NCBI RefSeq assembly: GCF_038725785.1
Contig: NZ_CP109796.1
Location: forward strand, 5,456,001 to 5,520,000
Source: Termitidicoccus mucosus
Lineage (GTDB): Bacteria; Verrucomicrobiota; Verrucomicrobiia; Opitutales; Opitutaceae
DNA: 64,000 nt
Direction: 5' to 3'
Both the position numbers and the translations under genes were made by a program. Positions 24,950-34,298 of this stretch are shown in pieces. The notes below the pieces were generated by a model. It was not told where the DNA came from, did no database searches, and saw only the letters and a list, made by a program, of their open reading frames with translations. The number at the start of each line of letters is the position of its first letter. Positions within the stretch are counted from its first letter, which is position 1.

Positions 24950-25750
24950 CTAGCGTCCCGATTTGCGCGGGTTGAATGACTGCATGAAAGTCGTCACGTG
25001 TTTGTTCGCCAGATAGTCGTCCTTCGCCTGGAGTTCGGCGGCGGCGAGTTGCTCGACTTCACGGCGGTTTTCGTTCGCCAGTTTTTGCAGGATGACCTCG
25101 TCCACCTGGCGGCGGCGCGTCGATTCGAGCTGTGCGAGCTGGCCGTTGAGCACGGTGAGCTTGGCGGTGAGTTTCTGCACCTGCGCATCGGTGCCGGCGG
25201 AGCGCAGGTCGAGAAGCGTGAGCGCGATTTCCTCCTGCAATTCGAGCTCCCGTGCGCGGGTTTCATCAGAAACGACCCGGGCGTTTTCTTGTCGAGCGTC
25301 GAGCAGCGAATAGCGCCGATAAAGCTGCGGATCATGCCACACGTCCCCGCCGTCGAGGTCGGCTTCGTCAACGGGGCGGTAAGTGTGACGGTCGTCGCGC
25401 GTGAGAACATCGAGGCTGTTCACTGCCTGCGTAATGGCGTTGCGTGCCTCACCGTATTCATGGTTCAGGTCTGACTCGCGAAGCACGTCGAGCAGCAACG
25501 AACGGGCGGCTTTCGATGGATCGCCCGCCCAGGAGCGAATGTCATTCTGGATGCCTGCCTGTTCCTTCATCTGCTGGATTTGCGTCTTTAGCTGCGCAAT
25601 GCTGTCGACCCATTTGGCGATGGTTGCGATGTGCATGATTTGATTGTTGGCAAGATTGCCTCCGTCGAAGACGGGAATGCCGGACGCCAAAAGCACACTG
25701 CTTATGCAGATGAGCACGGTGGAAACCGTAAGGATGCGTGAGGTTTTCAT
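24950..25750 (-). CDS. trbJ: TrbJ/VirB5-family T4SS protein
   Basis: A 266-aa exported protein: MKTSRILTVSTVLICISSVL, cleavage after about LASG. The mature start VFDGGNLANNQIMHIATIAK and then a long coiled coil (VDSIAQLKTQIQQMKEQAGI) are the typical TrbJ/VirB5 layout (IPVFD near the N-terminus). A second long helix lies at the C-terminus (LNGQLAQLESTRRRQVDEVI). VirB5-like proteins sit at the pilus tip and mediate contact with the recipient. Confidence 0.75.
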   Translation of the reverse strand: MKTSRILTVSTVLICISSVLLASGIPVFDGGNLANNQIMHIATIAKWVDSIAQLKTQIQQMKEQAGIQNDIRSWAGDPSKAARSLLLDVLRESDLNHEYGEARNAITQAVNSLDVLTRDDRHTYRPVDEADLDGGDVWHDPQLYRRYSLLDARQENARVVSDETRARELELQEEIALTLLDLRSAGTDAQVQKLTAKLTVLNGQLAQLESTRRRQVDEVILQKLANENRREVEQLAAAELQAKDDYLANKHVTTFMQSFNPRKSGR

Positions 25751-25770
25751 GTTGGAGAATAACGGTTGGA

Positions 25771-26187
25771 TTATTCGGTGCGAATGGTTGCCGCGGCCGG
25801 TCGAAGCACGACGCCGTCAGTGGTGACAGTTTCGGGCAATTGGATGGTGACGTGACGCGGTTCGCGTGTGGTTGTGCCGTCGCCTTGCTGGAGTCGTTGG
25901 ATAATCCAGTATTGCTGTTTTGCCGATTGGTTCATCGCGCGGTCGTAGCCGCGTTGCTCCGCTTCGTTTATCGCCTTATCAACTTCGTTTTGGACGATTT
26001 TTGAAGCGACATAGCCGGCCCCCGCTCCGATGGCCGCGCCGCCGGCCTTTTTGCCACCGGCTTCATAACCGATGTAGCCGCCGGCACCGGTGAGCACGAC
26101 ATCGGTGGCCGATTGTCGCATGGTTCCGCAGCCGGAGAAAAGCAGGCAGGTGCTGAGTGCGAGGGGAATGATGTGGCGAGTTTTCAT
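25771..26187 (-). CDS. Glycine-zipper lipoprotein of the T4SS operon
   Basis: A 138-aa protein. The signal MKTRHIIPLALSTCLLFSGC carries a lipobox LFSGC with Cys20. A glycine-zipper stretch (VVLTGAGGYIGYEAGGKKAG, GAAIGAGAGYVASKIV) follows, as in outer-membrane-embedding lipoproteins of the YMGG type. The ATG overlaps the trbE stop (26184-26187). It may serve as a VirB7/TrbH-like or exclusion lipoprotein; position and topology are the only evidence. Confidence 0.7.
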   Translation of the reverse strand: MKTRHIIPLALSTCLLFSGCGTMRQSATDVVLTGAGGYIGYEAGGKKAGGAAIGAGAGYVASKIVQNEVDKAINEAEQRGYDRAMNQSAKQQYWIIQRLQQGDGTTTREPRHVTIQLPETVTTDGVVLRPAAATIRTE

Positions 26188-28796
26188 GGCTCTTGCCTCG
26201 GAGTTTTATTCGGTTGGATGTTGCGCACCGTGCCGCAAAGCGGCGGATCGGTGGCGGGTGTGAAAAAGCAGATGGAGGAAAATTTTTGCCCGGCAGGCTG
26301 TTGTTCGGGCATGGGATAATTCTGAATCGCAGCACAAACCGACTCGGGCAAATTGATGTCTTGCGCGATGTCCCCGATATCCGAGCGGTCGAACTGGCGC
26401 ATGAGAAAGAATTGCTTTGAATTGCCGATGATCACGGGCCGGATGCGCGAGGATTTGAAACGGCTGTATTGTTGCACGATGCTCGCGGTCCAGCAGGAGA
26501 ATTTTCTCAACTGCGCGTAGGACTCGGCCACGACTTTTTCGCCACCCGGCACGTCGAGGAAACGCGCGAGTTCCTCGTAGAGGATGCGTTTTCGCAAATG
26601 ACGTGGCAGCGAAATGATGTGCTGGCGCGAAAACCCGCTGATAAGCAGGCCGGCGGCGGTTTTGAGTTCGATGGATTGCTCGGGGATGTAACCAAGCTCG
26701 AAATGCGCGATGCCGCCCGTGAGCGATATGTTCGTCCGGCCGTCAAAGAGGCGGCCATACTGGCCGTGCGCGCACCACGAGGAGAGCAGCGTGGCGAGGT
26801 GATCGACCGTTTCCTTTTTGTGCTCGGGAAAACGCGAAAACTGCATCAGCTCCACGAGGCTGGCGTGCTGTGGATAATCGGATGGCTCGTAATAGGCGTG
26901 CGCCATCGACATGACCGCGCGCTCGGTTTGCGAGTCCTGCAAAAATGCGGTGATGTCCGCTTCGGGAATCGTCGCGATGAATTGCCGCGCTTCGTCATCG
27001 TTGGCAGCGAGGTGGTCGCGGAGCTCGGCGTAGGCTTCGAGGTCGGTTGCGCCGTGCGGCATTTTGGCGCGTTTCCACCGATGTGCGGCGCAGGCCATGC
27101 GTTGAATGTCCGGCAGCAAGTCGCGATGCCGCTTCGACCAGTCCTCGAACGCGTCCTGGTAGAGTTGATTGACGTACTGGCCGAGCATCGCCTGGCGGAT
27201 TTGCTGCGTTTCCTCGTCGGCCGCCCCGCCGATCATGCGCGAAACAAGCGCGACGGCTGTGGCGATTTGCAGTTGGTTGAGCGGGAGTTTTCGGGTGTCG
27301 AGATAGTTGATGGTAAGGTCGCCGTCAGGATGGAGAATGATGGGGCGTTCGCCCATCGCCTCGGTGAACTTCCCGTAGGACAAACCTTCCTCGATGATGA
27401 CGGTGTAGTGATAATACGCCGCGGTCTGTTCGAGCAGGTCGCACATGTGCACGGACTTCCCTGCGCCGGTTGCGCCAAGGAGCACGGCGTGCTGCGGTGT
27501 CGGCGGACTGCCGATGAAGGTACGGAGGCCGACGAGGTTGCCTTGCTGCGCCCCGTCGTAAATCGCCTCGGCTCCATCGAGCAGGCCGGTGAACGTCGCG
27601 GAGAACGGCAGCAGGTCGGCGAGGTATGTGTCCTCGGCGTAGAGATTGCGATGGCGATAGGGGCTGTTCGTCCAGCCGGGCCATGACGCAAAAAACAGCT
27701 TTTTCGCGGTCGATGGCAGGGCGCACTCGCAATACTGCGCGCCGTTGAGGTTGTTGATGGCGTTGCGGACCGCGGAGCATTTGGTGGACAAGCCCTGCTC
27801 GGTGTCGTCCCAGACCCGGACGATATACGTCACCGAAAACGGGCGGATGAACCCGGACGAAAGCGATTCAACCTTGCGTTCCTTCTTGTTGATCGCGACG
27901 ACAAGCGAATGACGTTCCGTGTCGCGGTATTCCCCGCGAAGGCGTTCGATGGCGCGTTCCTCCTTTTCGACTTCGCCTTTGGTTGGGAGTGGTTCGAGGT
28001 TGACCGTGATTTGGTAGTCGAGAAACGGCAGCGCCGTCAGGCGCAGGATGATCCCGGGATAGGTGCGGCTCGGCCAGCGCTTGAAGGTGAAGAGGGCGTG
28101 ACGGCGCCCATCGAGATAAAAGCCGGTGCCGATGTTCACTCCATCCGAGCACCAGCAGTTTTCCTGAATGGTTTGCTGCGGATTGAAGCGCCCGGCAAAG
28201 TCGATGTCGAAGGCGTCGGCGAGGGAGGGGTTCAGAAATTTGGAATAATAGGTGCAATGCGCGAGGTCGTCCATTGGCGCGACGGTCGTGTCGCCTCCGA
28301 AGAGCGTGCGGAGGGCGTTGGTGATTTCGTCGAAACGGGTGCGTAATTGAGCCAGGAGTCTGGCGTAACCGGAATCGAGGCCCGCCCGTCCGGACGCGAG
28401 GGGCGCGCTGCCGGCGAGCGGCGTCGATATGAACATCACCAGTTGCTCGCGGCGCAGCTCCCGGCGATGCATTTTTTCCCAGTAGCGTTCGAATCGCTCC
28501 GTGCGGACGTGGCGGATGTGCGGGTGCGCGACTTTTTCGGTTTCGCGGTGGTATTGGGTCAACTCCTGCCGGTAGTCGCAGTTGCATGTCCATTGAAACT
28601 GCGCCCGCAGGCCATCGCCGAGCAGGGAGAGCAGCGCGCGTATCTTGTCCTGATAGGCGTTGAGTTGCGGGGTGGTGCCGCCGCGCAGGTCGGGCGGGTG
28701 CAGGACGTAGCCTTTGCTGGCGACACCCTTCTCCAAGGTGCCGTAAAGAATCAATCCCTCGGCAAAATAGCCGTTTGGCGCGGAACTATTGAGCAT
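26184..28796 (-). CDS. trbE: TrbE/VirB4-family conjugation ATPase
   Basis: An 870-aa protein. ATG 28796 is preferred because GGAGGG lies about 10 nt upstream; a further ATG at 28832 has no such site. The N-terminal CagE/TrbE domain is followed by the P-loop LLGATGAGKSVHMCDLLEQT (Walker A). Later come the Walker B-like HLRKRILYEELARFLD region and the FLMRQFDRSDIGDIAQDI motif close to the C-terminus, as in VirB4 hexameric ATPases that energise pilus assembly and DNA transfer. Length and motif order fit a full gene. It overlaps trbD by 11 bp and the next lipoprotein gene by 4 bp. Confidence 0.9.
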   Translation of the reverse strand: MLNSSAPNGYFAEGLILYGTLEKGVASKGYVLHPPDLRGGTTPQLNAYQDKIRALLSLLGDGLRAQFQWTCNCDYRQELTQYHRETEKVAHPHIRHVRTERFERYWEKMHRRELRREQLVMFISTPLAGSAPLASGRAGLDSGYARLLAQLRTRFDEITNALRTLFGGDTTVAPMDDLAHCTYYSKFLNPSLADAFDIDFAGRFNPQQTIQENCWCSDGVNIGTGFYLDGRRHALFTFKRWPSRTYPGIILRLTALPFLDYQITVNLEPLPTKGEVEKEERAIERLRGEYRDTERHSLVVAINKKERKVESLSSGFIRPFSVTYIVRVWDDTEQGLSTKCSAVRNAINNLNGAQYCECALPSTAKKLFFASWPGWTNSPYRHRNLYAEDTYLADLLPFSATFTGLLDGAEAIYDGAQQGNLVGLRTFIGSPPTPQHAVLLGATGAGKSVHMCDLLEQTAAYYHYTVIIEEGLSYGKFTEAMGERPIILHPDGDLTINYLDTRKLPLNQLQIATAVALVSRMIGGAADEETQQIRQAMLGQYVNQLYQDAFEDWSKRHRDLLPDIQRMACAAHRWKRAKMPHGATDLEAYAELRDHLAANDDEARQFIATIPEADITAFLQDSQTERAVMSMAHAYYEPSDYPQHASLVELMQFSRFPEHKKETVDHLATLLSSWCAHGQYGRLFDGRTNISLTGGIAHFELGYIPEQSIELKTAAGLLISGFSRQHIISLPRHLRKRILYEELARFLDVPGGEKVVAESYAQLRKFSCWTASIVQQYSRFKSSRIRPVIIGNSKQFFLMRQFDRSDIGDIAQDINLPESVCAAIQNYPMPEQQPAGQKFSSICFFTPATDPPLCGTVRNIQPNKTPRQEP

Positions 28797-29133
28797 GACG
28801 TTTCTTCCCTCCGCGAACGGCGTCTTGTGCATCCGATGCGCAGGCGAACCCTTCGCGATTTAACACGTGGTCGAAAAAGTCCTCGGCGTATCCGTCCGGT
28901 CTGTTCCGGCGGAAAAGCATCACCCACGCCGTTGGCAGGACGAGTATGGGCAGCGCGCACGCACTCGCAGTCGGGAGGCCGGCATGAAACATGGCGTAGA
29001 GCAGCAAAAATATGCCGATGGCTCCGACAATCCCGCCGACGATATAGAGGAAGTCGTTGCCTTCGAAACCCAGCGCCCTGCCCTTGCTGTCGTTGGCGCT
29101 GTTCGTGTCCGTGATGCGCAACTCGTCGCTCAT
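28786..29133 (-). CDS. trbD: TrbD/VirB3-like T4SS membrane protein
   Basis: A 115-aa protein, 1 nt after the pilin gene stop. Two adjacent transmembrane helices (FLYIVGGIVGAIGIFLLLYA, ACALPILVLPTAWVMLF) precede a basic cytoplasmic part (RRNRPDGYAEDFFDHVLNRE). This is the VirB3/TrbD topology, and the gene sits between the pilin and VirB4 genes as expected. Confidence 0.7.
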   Translation of the reverse strand: MSDELRITDTNSANDSKGRALGFEGNDFLYIVGGIVGAIGIFLLLYAMFHAGLPTASACALPILVLPTAWVMLFRRNRPDGYAEDFFDHVLNREGFACASDAQDAVRGGKKRHAQ

Positions 29134-29134
29134 G

Positions 29135-29476
29135 TCAGAACTGGGGCGTCAATGCGCCGTCACTCATGCCGAAGATATAAAACATCGCGGCCATGATCGC
29201 CGCGGCTCCGGCGATGATGATTCCCGAGACGATGCCCATCTTCCCGTCTGCATCGCCTTTCTTCAACCGGTCCGCCCCTCCCCAGATGTTGATGACACCC
29301 CAGATGAACCCGATCATAAACAATAGACCGAGGCCGTATTGAAAGCCGGTTTTCACCTGCGAGGGAACTTGCGCCATGATCGGCGGAGAAATCGAGGCTG
29401 CCGATACCTGAGTGTCAGCGAGCACGATGCAACCAAACACAACTGTGCTTCGAAATGTGGAGCCGATTTTTTTCAT
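29135..29476 (-). CDS. trbC: TrbC/VirB2-like pilin precursor
   Basis: A 113-aa protein with a signal peptide (RSTVVFGCIVLADTQVSAAS). Two hydrophobic helices (GLLFMIGFIWGVINIWGGAD, GIVSGIIIAGAAAIMAAMFY) are linked by a basic loop RLKKGDADGK, the VirB2/TrbC pilin layout. It is the first T4SS gene here. The expected trbB (VirB11 ATPase) upstream is missing; an AraC gene follows instead. GGAGG stands about 12-16 nt before the ATG. Confidence 0.75.
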   Translation of the reverse strand: MKKIGSTFRSTVVFGCIVLADTQVSAASISPPIMAQVPSQVKTGFQYGLGLLFMIGFIWGVINIWGGADRLKKGDADGKMGIVSGIIIAGAAAIMAAMFYIFGMSDGALTPQF

Positions 29477-29552
29477 AGTGGAGGTGTTGACCCTCCGGTG
29501 CCTGCACCATGCAGGACTATTCCGGGAAAATCATGGCATGCATCATGCCGGA

Positions 29553-30464
29553 TTATTCCGCGTCCGTATTGGAGGAATCTGCCATGGATGGTAAAATACC
29601 GTGGTAATTTTCTAGTTCGCCTCGGCAGTAGTGTTTTATACAGCGGCTAAGATGGCTTTCATCATAAAAGCCTGCCTCCGCCGCGATTTGCGCATTTGTC
29701 ATCGTGCCGCGATTTTTCAGCCGACGGACATACTCGAGTCGGAGCGCTATCACATAGCGATGCGGAGAAAAACCGGTGGACGTTTTGAATAGATGGGCGA
29801 AATGGTCCTTTTTGAATCCGGCCGCCATTGCGATGTCTTTTACGGTTAGGCGATCGCGAAAATGTTCTTCTATGTATATATCCACCCTACGTAATTGCAG
29901 AGGTGTCAGTCCTTCGTAGGTTGTCGCCTTCTTCTCGCGTTCAATGGCGAGAATGTGCGACGCAAGCGATTGGGCATAACCTCCGAGTTCCCGCGGGTGG
30001 GGGAGTTGTTTTTGATAACAAAGTGCTCGCAGAACTTGAATGATATTCCAAATAAAAATATCGTGCTTGAGTATTTTCCACCAAGGAACAATACGCACCC
30101 CTGCCCAAAGATTGCCCAGGGTCAACCGTTGAGCTTCCTCTATGGACACGCCCAAGCTGATAAGCACACCATTATCCCCCATGCGGAACGCATGGGGCAT
30201 TCCTCTCTCAATGTATATTATATGCTGTCCATTCAACGATACGTTTCTCCTCTTCCCGGCATCCGTGCGGAAGGACACCTCGCATTCTGATTTGGGTTCA
30301 GGGATTATCATTAGCTGATGTTGATTGTGACAGTGCTCAGGCCAAATCCGATTCCGTTCCATAGTGTAGTAGAGGCCGATATCCCCGCCACTAAAGTATG
30401 TCGGAGCAGAGATGGTCTTTACCTGTGAATTCCTGCAAGAGCATTGAAAGATATTTGTATTCAC
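29553..30464 (-). CDS. AraC-family transcriptional regulator
   Basis: A 303-aa protein. The N-terminal cupin-like sensor (IWPEHCHNQHQLMIIPEPKS with His residues, RGMPHAFRMGDNGVLI) precedes two helix-turn-helix motifs. The first is RLTVKDIAMAAGFKKDHFAH, LFKTSTGFSPHRYVIALRLE; the second is TNAQIAAEAGFYDESHLSRC. This is the usual AraC/XylS layout for sugar sensors. It is the only regulator next to the xylan locus that starts at 31.8 kb, so control of that locus is a reasonable inference. It could also be a passenger of the conjugative remnant. Confidence 0.85.
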   Translation of the reverse strand: MNTNIFQCSCRNSQVKTISAPTYFSGGDIGLYYTMERNRIWPEHCHNQHQLMIIPEPKSECEVSFRTDAGKRRNVSLNGQHIIYIERGMPHAFRMGDNGVLISLGVSIEEAQRLTLGNLWAGVRIVPWWKILKHDIFIWNIIQVLRALCYQKQLPHPRELGGYAQSLASHILAIEREKKATTYEGLTPLQLRRVDIYIEEHFRDRLTVKDIAMAAGFKKDHFAHLFKTSTGFSPHRYVIALRLEYVRRLKNRGTMTNAQIAAEAGFYDESHLSRCIKHYCRGELENYHGILPSMADSSNTDAE

Positions 30465-31158
30465 AATCTGGCCAGATTACCGTGAAGAACTGGAATGCAC
30501 TTGGACAAAACTGGTTTTACAGGAAAAAGCTGTTTGGAAATAAATAATGTCCAGAGTTGGTTCCACGGATAAGGCATCGCTTCACCCAACAGACTCATGG
30601 TGATTATCACATAAGATATTCAGTGAATCCCGCATGACAGTCGCAGCCTTTGTCGCACGCGCCTGCAAATCATCGTCGAAAAACCAGGAGAGCCACCCTA
30701 TGAAGGGCATGTTTATGGATCCTTGTAGGTGCCGGACGGAACTTTGATTCGGACACACTTCGAGAGGTTGGTTACACCATCTAACTCGTAAAACTATTGG
30801 TATCTGGATGCAGGCAGATACCTATATGATATGAGCACAGGCCGGAATTCGGCATGAGCTTCCCTCAAAAAAAGATATAGCAAGCGTGCAGACTGATAGC
30901 TGCTACAGTCGGCATGTTTTGCGTTAATAAACGCTTACAGGATGAGATAGATTTGCTTATCATGGTGACAGCATCGCAAAAATATGGGGGCATTTTCTTC
31001 AAAGGCAAGATCCTGTCAGTTATTATTTTGCTATAAAATTAGACCATAATTCGGGTTGCCACTACATTCCATAAATTGAGAAAACACTACGATCAGTCTT
31101 AAAAATACTCGCATGCGACCAATGACGAGCGCATCTGTTTACCCTATCGCAGCGCGGA
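30465..31158. other. Gene-free stretch of about 700 bp
   Basis: No open frame with protein-like content was found on either strand. The DNA is AT-richer than both sides. No clear repeat, tRNA or terminator was seen. It separates the AraC gene from the frameshifted remnant and may hold the promoter of AraC near 30465-30560. Confidence 0.5.
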
Positions 31159-31740
31159 TTACGGAATTTCGGATAGGTTTGCGCGCAGGGATTCGAAGCG
31201 TTCTTTCGTGCCGATGTCCGGGGCGCTTCTTATTCCGAGATTGATGAGGGTGTCCGCCTCTTCGGATCCGCCGTATTTTGCGTAAAGTACCACGGCAGGA
31301 TAGAGCACCCCCGCACTTTTCGAAAAATGCACGACGCTTTGCATCATCACTTCAAGGTTGGCGCGCGTGGGGGCGTGGCGCTGTGCAACCAAACCTCGCC
31401 GATGGGCGCATACACTTCTTCCATTGGAGACGGTTGCGTGCGCGCGGTGAAAAGCGATAGCAGGGCATCGTAAACCTGATTGGCACTGGGTTTGTTATTT
31501 TTGTCGGCAGGCGCGGCGGGTCTCGTCGAGGCACAGACGCGCGAGCGCGACGTAGGCGCGGAGGGCGACTTTTTCGCTGGCGGCGGCTTCGAGAAATTTG
31601 CGCACGCAATAGTCACACTGCATGCGAAAAAGGTGATCATACGTCAAGGCTGGCAACAGTCTAACTTTAGGATTCAGAGGAGCTTGGTATGTGGTTTGGT
31701 CTATTGTTAGGATGAGAAATGACTGGCCCTTCATTCCCAA
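31159..31740 (-). pseudogene. Frameshifted gene remnant of unknown family
   Basis: Three frames on the minus strand give successive parts of one protein: YDHLFRMQCDYCVRKFLEAA and VALRAYVALARLCLDETRRA (31495-31740); then NQVYDALLSLFTARTQPSPM, EEVYAPIGEVWLHSA (31347-31500); then LEVMMQSVVHFSKSAGVLYP, AVVLYAKYGGSEEADTLINL (31159-31370). Each part looks like helical, TPR-like protein, so at least two frameshifts have broken one gene. Family not recognised. The N-terminus is lost near the xylan operon promoter. Confidence 0.5.
31701..31710 (+). promoter_or_regulatory. Shared upstream element CTATTGTTAG (copy 1, before GH10)
   Basis: The 10-mer lies 123 bp before the xylanase start. Around it TCTATTGTTAGGATGAGAAA resembles the copy at 43984 (TCTATTGTTAGAATTAAAAA). 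It may be a promoter part or an operator of the xylan locus; see the copies at 43985 and 56404. Confidence 0.5.
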
Positions 31741-31823
31741 AAAGATTCCAACGGTATGTTGTTTTTCTCCATTTTATCCGAAGCATCACCCTGCGCACCC
31801 CCGGTCCAACACCCTAAGTCTTT

Positions 31824-33002
31824 ATGTATACCGAAATCAAAACCCTCGGCGGCAGGCGTACGCCTCATGTCAGAGTTCCAGGCGCACGCGTGAGCGTTGC
31901 TTTTTCCGGAATGATCGCTTTTTTTGCCAGCGTCACCGCGCTTTACGCGCAACCCACGCTCAGGGACGCATTCAAGGACAACTTTCTTGTCGGCGTGGCG
32001 ATCAACGACGGACATATCGCTGAAAAAGATTCCTCGCGCACTGCGCTCATCACTGCGCAATTCAACACGATCACGCCGGAGAACGTGATGAAATGGGGAC
32101 CGATTCATCCTGGCGAAGGGAAATATAATTTTGACCTTGCCGATCGGTATGTGGACTTCGGTGAAAAGCACGGCATGTTTGTGATTGGGCACACGCTTGT
32201 CTGGCATCAGCAAACGCCACAATGGGTTTTCCGAAATGCCGATGGGTCTCCAGCAGATCGCGATACGCTCCTGGCTCGTATGCGGGAGCATATCCATACT
32301 GTTGTCGGACGTTACAGAGGCCGCATCAAGGGATGGGATGTTGTGAATGAGGCCTTGGCCGAAGACGGTTCACTGCGTGGCTCGCAGTGGCGGGAAATAA
32401 TCGGCGACGACTATATAATAAAAGCATTCCAGTTCGCGCACGAGGCTGATCCGGACGCGGAACTCTATTACAACGACTACAGCATTGAGAACCCAGCCAA
32501 ACGCGCGGGTGCAATTACACTTTTGAAGAAACTCAAGGCAGCCGGTGTACATATCACCGGAGTGGGGATTCAAGAGCACGCCAGCCTCACATGGCCAAGT
32601 GCGGGAGCCTTGGACGAGACAATTGCCGTCTTCGCCAAGCTTGGCCTGAAAGTCATGATAACGGAGCTCGATGTTGATGTGTTGCCCTCGCGAAAAAAGA
32701 ACATCGGCAGCGCCGAAATCACGGAAAACGAGGCTGCTGATCCTGCGCTAAATCCTTACACCGAGGGACTGCCCGGTAATATGCAGCAACGGCTCGCGCG
32801 CCGGTATGCAGAGCTTTTCGGCATCTACTTAAAACATCGAGGCACCGTCACTCGCGTGACACTCTGGGGCGTTACAGACGACAACTCTTGGCTGAACGAT
32901 TGGCCCATCAAAGGCCGCACCAGTTATCCGCTTCTCTTTGACCGCGCAGGCAATCCCAAGCCCGCATTCGATGCTGTGATAAAACTGACTCAATCCAAAT
33001 AA
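31824..33002 (+). CDS. Endo-1,4-beta-xylanase, glycoside hydrolase family 10
   Basis: A 392-aa protein. An unusually long N-region precedes the signal helix (SVAFSGMIAFFASVTALYAQ, cleavage after LYA). The (beta/alpha)8 barrel carries the family motifs NTITPENVMKWGPIHPGEG, HTLVWHQQTPQW, GWDVVNEAL with acid/base Glu176, GIQEHASL, and ITELDVD with nucleophile Glu281. It ends WGVTDDNSWL, the substrate-binding block. It cleaves the xylan backbone outside the cytoplasm. First gene of a tight operon (gaps of 38, 22, 22, 8 and 4 bp) that runs to 43968. Confidence 0.95.
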   Translation: MYTEIKTLGGRRTPHVRVPGARVSVAFSGMIAFFASVTALYAQPTLRDAFKDNFLVGVAINDGHIAEKDSSRTALITAQFNTITPENVMKWGPIHPGEGKYNFDLADRYVDFGEKHGMFVIGHTLVWHQQTPQWVFRNADGSPADRDTLLARMREHIHTVVGRYRGRIKGWDVVNEALAEDGSLRGSQWREIIGDDYIIKAFQFAHEADPDAELYYNDYSIENPAKRAGAITLLKKLKAAGVHITGVGIQEHASLTWPSAGALDETIAVFAKLGLKVMITELDVDVLPSRKKNIGSAEITENEAADPALNPYTEGLPGNMQQRLARRYAELFGIYLKHRGTVTRVTLWGVTDDNSWLNDWPIKGRTSYPLLFDRAGNPKPAFDAVIKLTQSK

Positions 33003-33040
33003 CGCATCATTTGCCAACCCAAAACAGCCATAAAAAATCC

Positions 33041-34276
33041 ATGAGAATAATGAATACCCCTGCTTTGTTTTCGATGCTGATCGCATCTGCGCTGGCTCTG
33101 GTCGCGACAACTTCAGCTAGTGCGCAACAGACAATCGTAAAACGGGTTGATGGTTATCACTGGGTCGGCACATGGGCAACATCCGCCGAGGCAATCGATG
33201 CCAAATCGATGCCGCCTTCGCCGCCGGGCCTGACGGACAGCACGCTTCGACAAATCGTGCGCGTGTCGATCGGCGGGAAAAAAGTACGCGTACGTTTCTC
33301 CAATGCCTTTGCAGGCTGGGGCAGCGACATGAAAATCCTCGAAGCTCAAATCGCCGTTTCCACGGGCGGCCATGCCATCAAGACGGAAACGGCCAAGGCG
33401 CTGACTTTTCGCGGAGAAAAATCCGTCGTCGTTCCACGCGGCTGGCTTATGATTTCCGATCCTATTGATTTTGATTTAGTTCCGGGCTCAAATCTCGCAG
33501 TTACGATTCATGTGAATGGCCAGACCAAGGATGTAACAGGTCATCGCGGCGCACGCACGACCACGTATGTGGAGACCGGCAATGCAGTCAGTGAGAAGGC
33601 GCTGCCTGATGCGCAAGAAAAGACGACGTGGTACTACATGTGCGGTGTGGACGTGCTCGCTCCTGAGTCTTCGGGCGCTGTGGTTTGCCTCGGCGACTCA
33701 ATCACGGATGGCAAGGGCGCAACCGATAACACGAATCGCCGCTGGCCGGATTTTCTTGCGCGCCGCCTGCAGGCCAATGATGCGACGAAGCAAACCGGCG
33801 TGCTCAATCAAGGGATCGGCGGCAACGGATTTTTCGGTGGTCTCGGCCAGGCCGCGCTCATCCGTCTGGAGCGCGATGTGCTCACACAGCCAGGCGTTCG
33901 TTGGTTGATCGTGCTTGAAGGCATCAATGATTTGGGTAGTGGAAAAATCACGGCGGAACAAGTTATCACGGCAATGGAGCAAACAATCCTTCGTGCGCAT
34001 GAACGCGGATTGCGCGTGTATGGCGGCACTATTTTGCCGTGTGGCGGATCGAGTTACTTCAAATCGGAAATCGAAGAGCGGCGGCAAAAGGTGAATGAAT
34101 GGATTCGCACCAGCGGCGCGTTTGATGCGGTGATTGATTTCGATGCCGCCCTGCGCGATCCGAACGATCCGGCCAAACTTATCAAGGTTGCCGATTGCGG
34201 CGATCATCTGCATCCCAGCGACGAAGGTTACCGCATGATGGCCGAGGCAGTGGATCTGAAATTGTTCACGAAATAG
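33041..34276 (+). CDS. SGNH/GDSL-family esterase, probably removing acetyl groups from xylan
   Basis: About 411 aa from ATG 33041 (a second ATG is at 33050), with a signal peptide ([20 protein letters not shown]). An N-terminal beta-sandwich ([36 protein letters not shown]) precedes the SGNH core: block [12 protein letters not shown] with the nucleophile Ser, the Gly of GIGGNG, Asn of EGINDLG, and Asp-His in [10 protein letters not shown]. The domain order is that of the secreted SGNH hydrolases often found in xylan and pectin loci. De-acetylation of xylan is inferred from the operon; the family includes other esterases. Confidence 0.85.
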   Translation: MRIMNTPALFSMLIASALALVATTSASAQQTIVKRVDGYHWVGTWATSAEAIDAKSMPPSPPGLTDSTLRQIVRVSIGGKKVRVRFSNAFAGWGSDMKILEAQIAVSTGGHAIKTETAKALTFRGEKSVVVPRGWLMISDPIDFDLVPGSNLAVTIHVNGQTKDVTGHRGARTTTYVETGNAVSEKALPDAQEKTTWYYMCGVDVLAPESSGAVVCLGDSITDGKGATDNTNRRWPDFLARRLQANDATKQTGVLNQGIGGNGFFGGLGQAALIRLERDVLTQPGVRWLIVLEGINDLGSGKITAEQVITAMEQTILRAHERGLRVYGGTILPCGGSSYFKSEIEERRQKVNEWIRTSGAFDAVIDFDAALRDPNDPAKLIKVADCGDHLHPSDEGYRMMAEAVDLKLFTK

Positions 34277-34298
34277 AAACTACGACTCGCTCCTTCTT

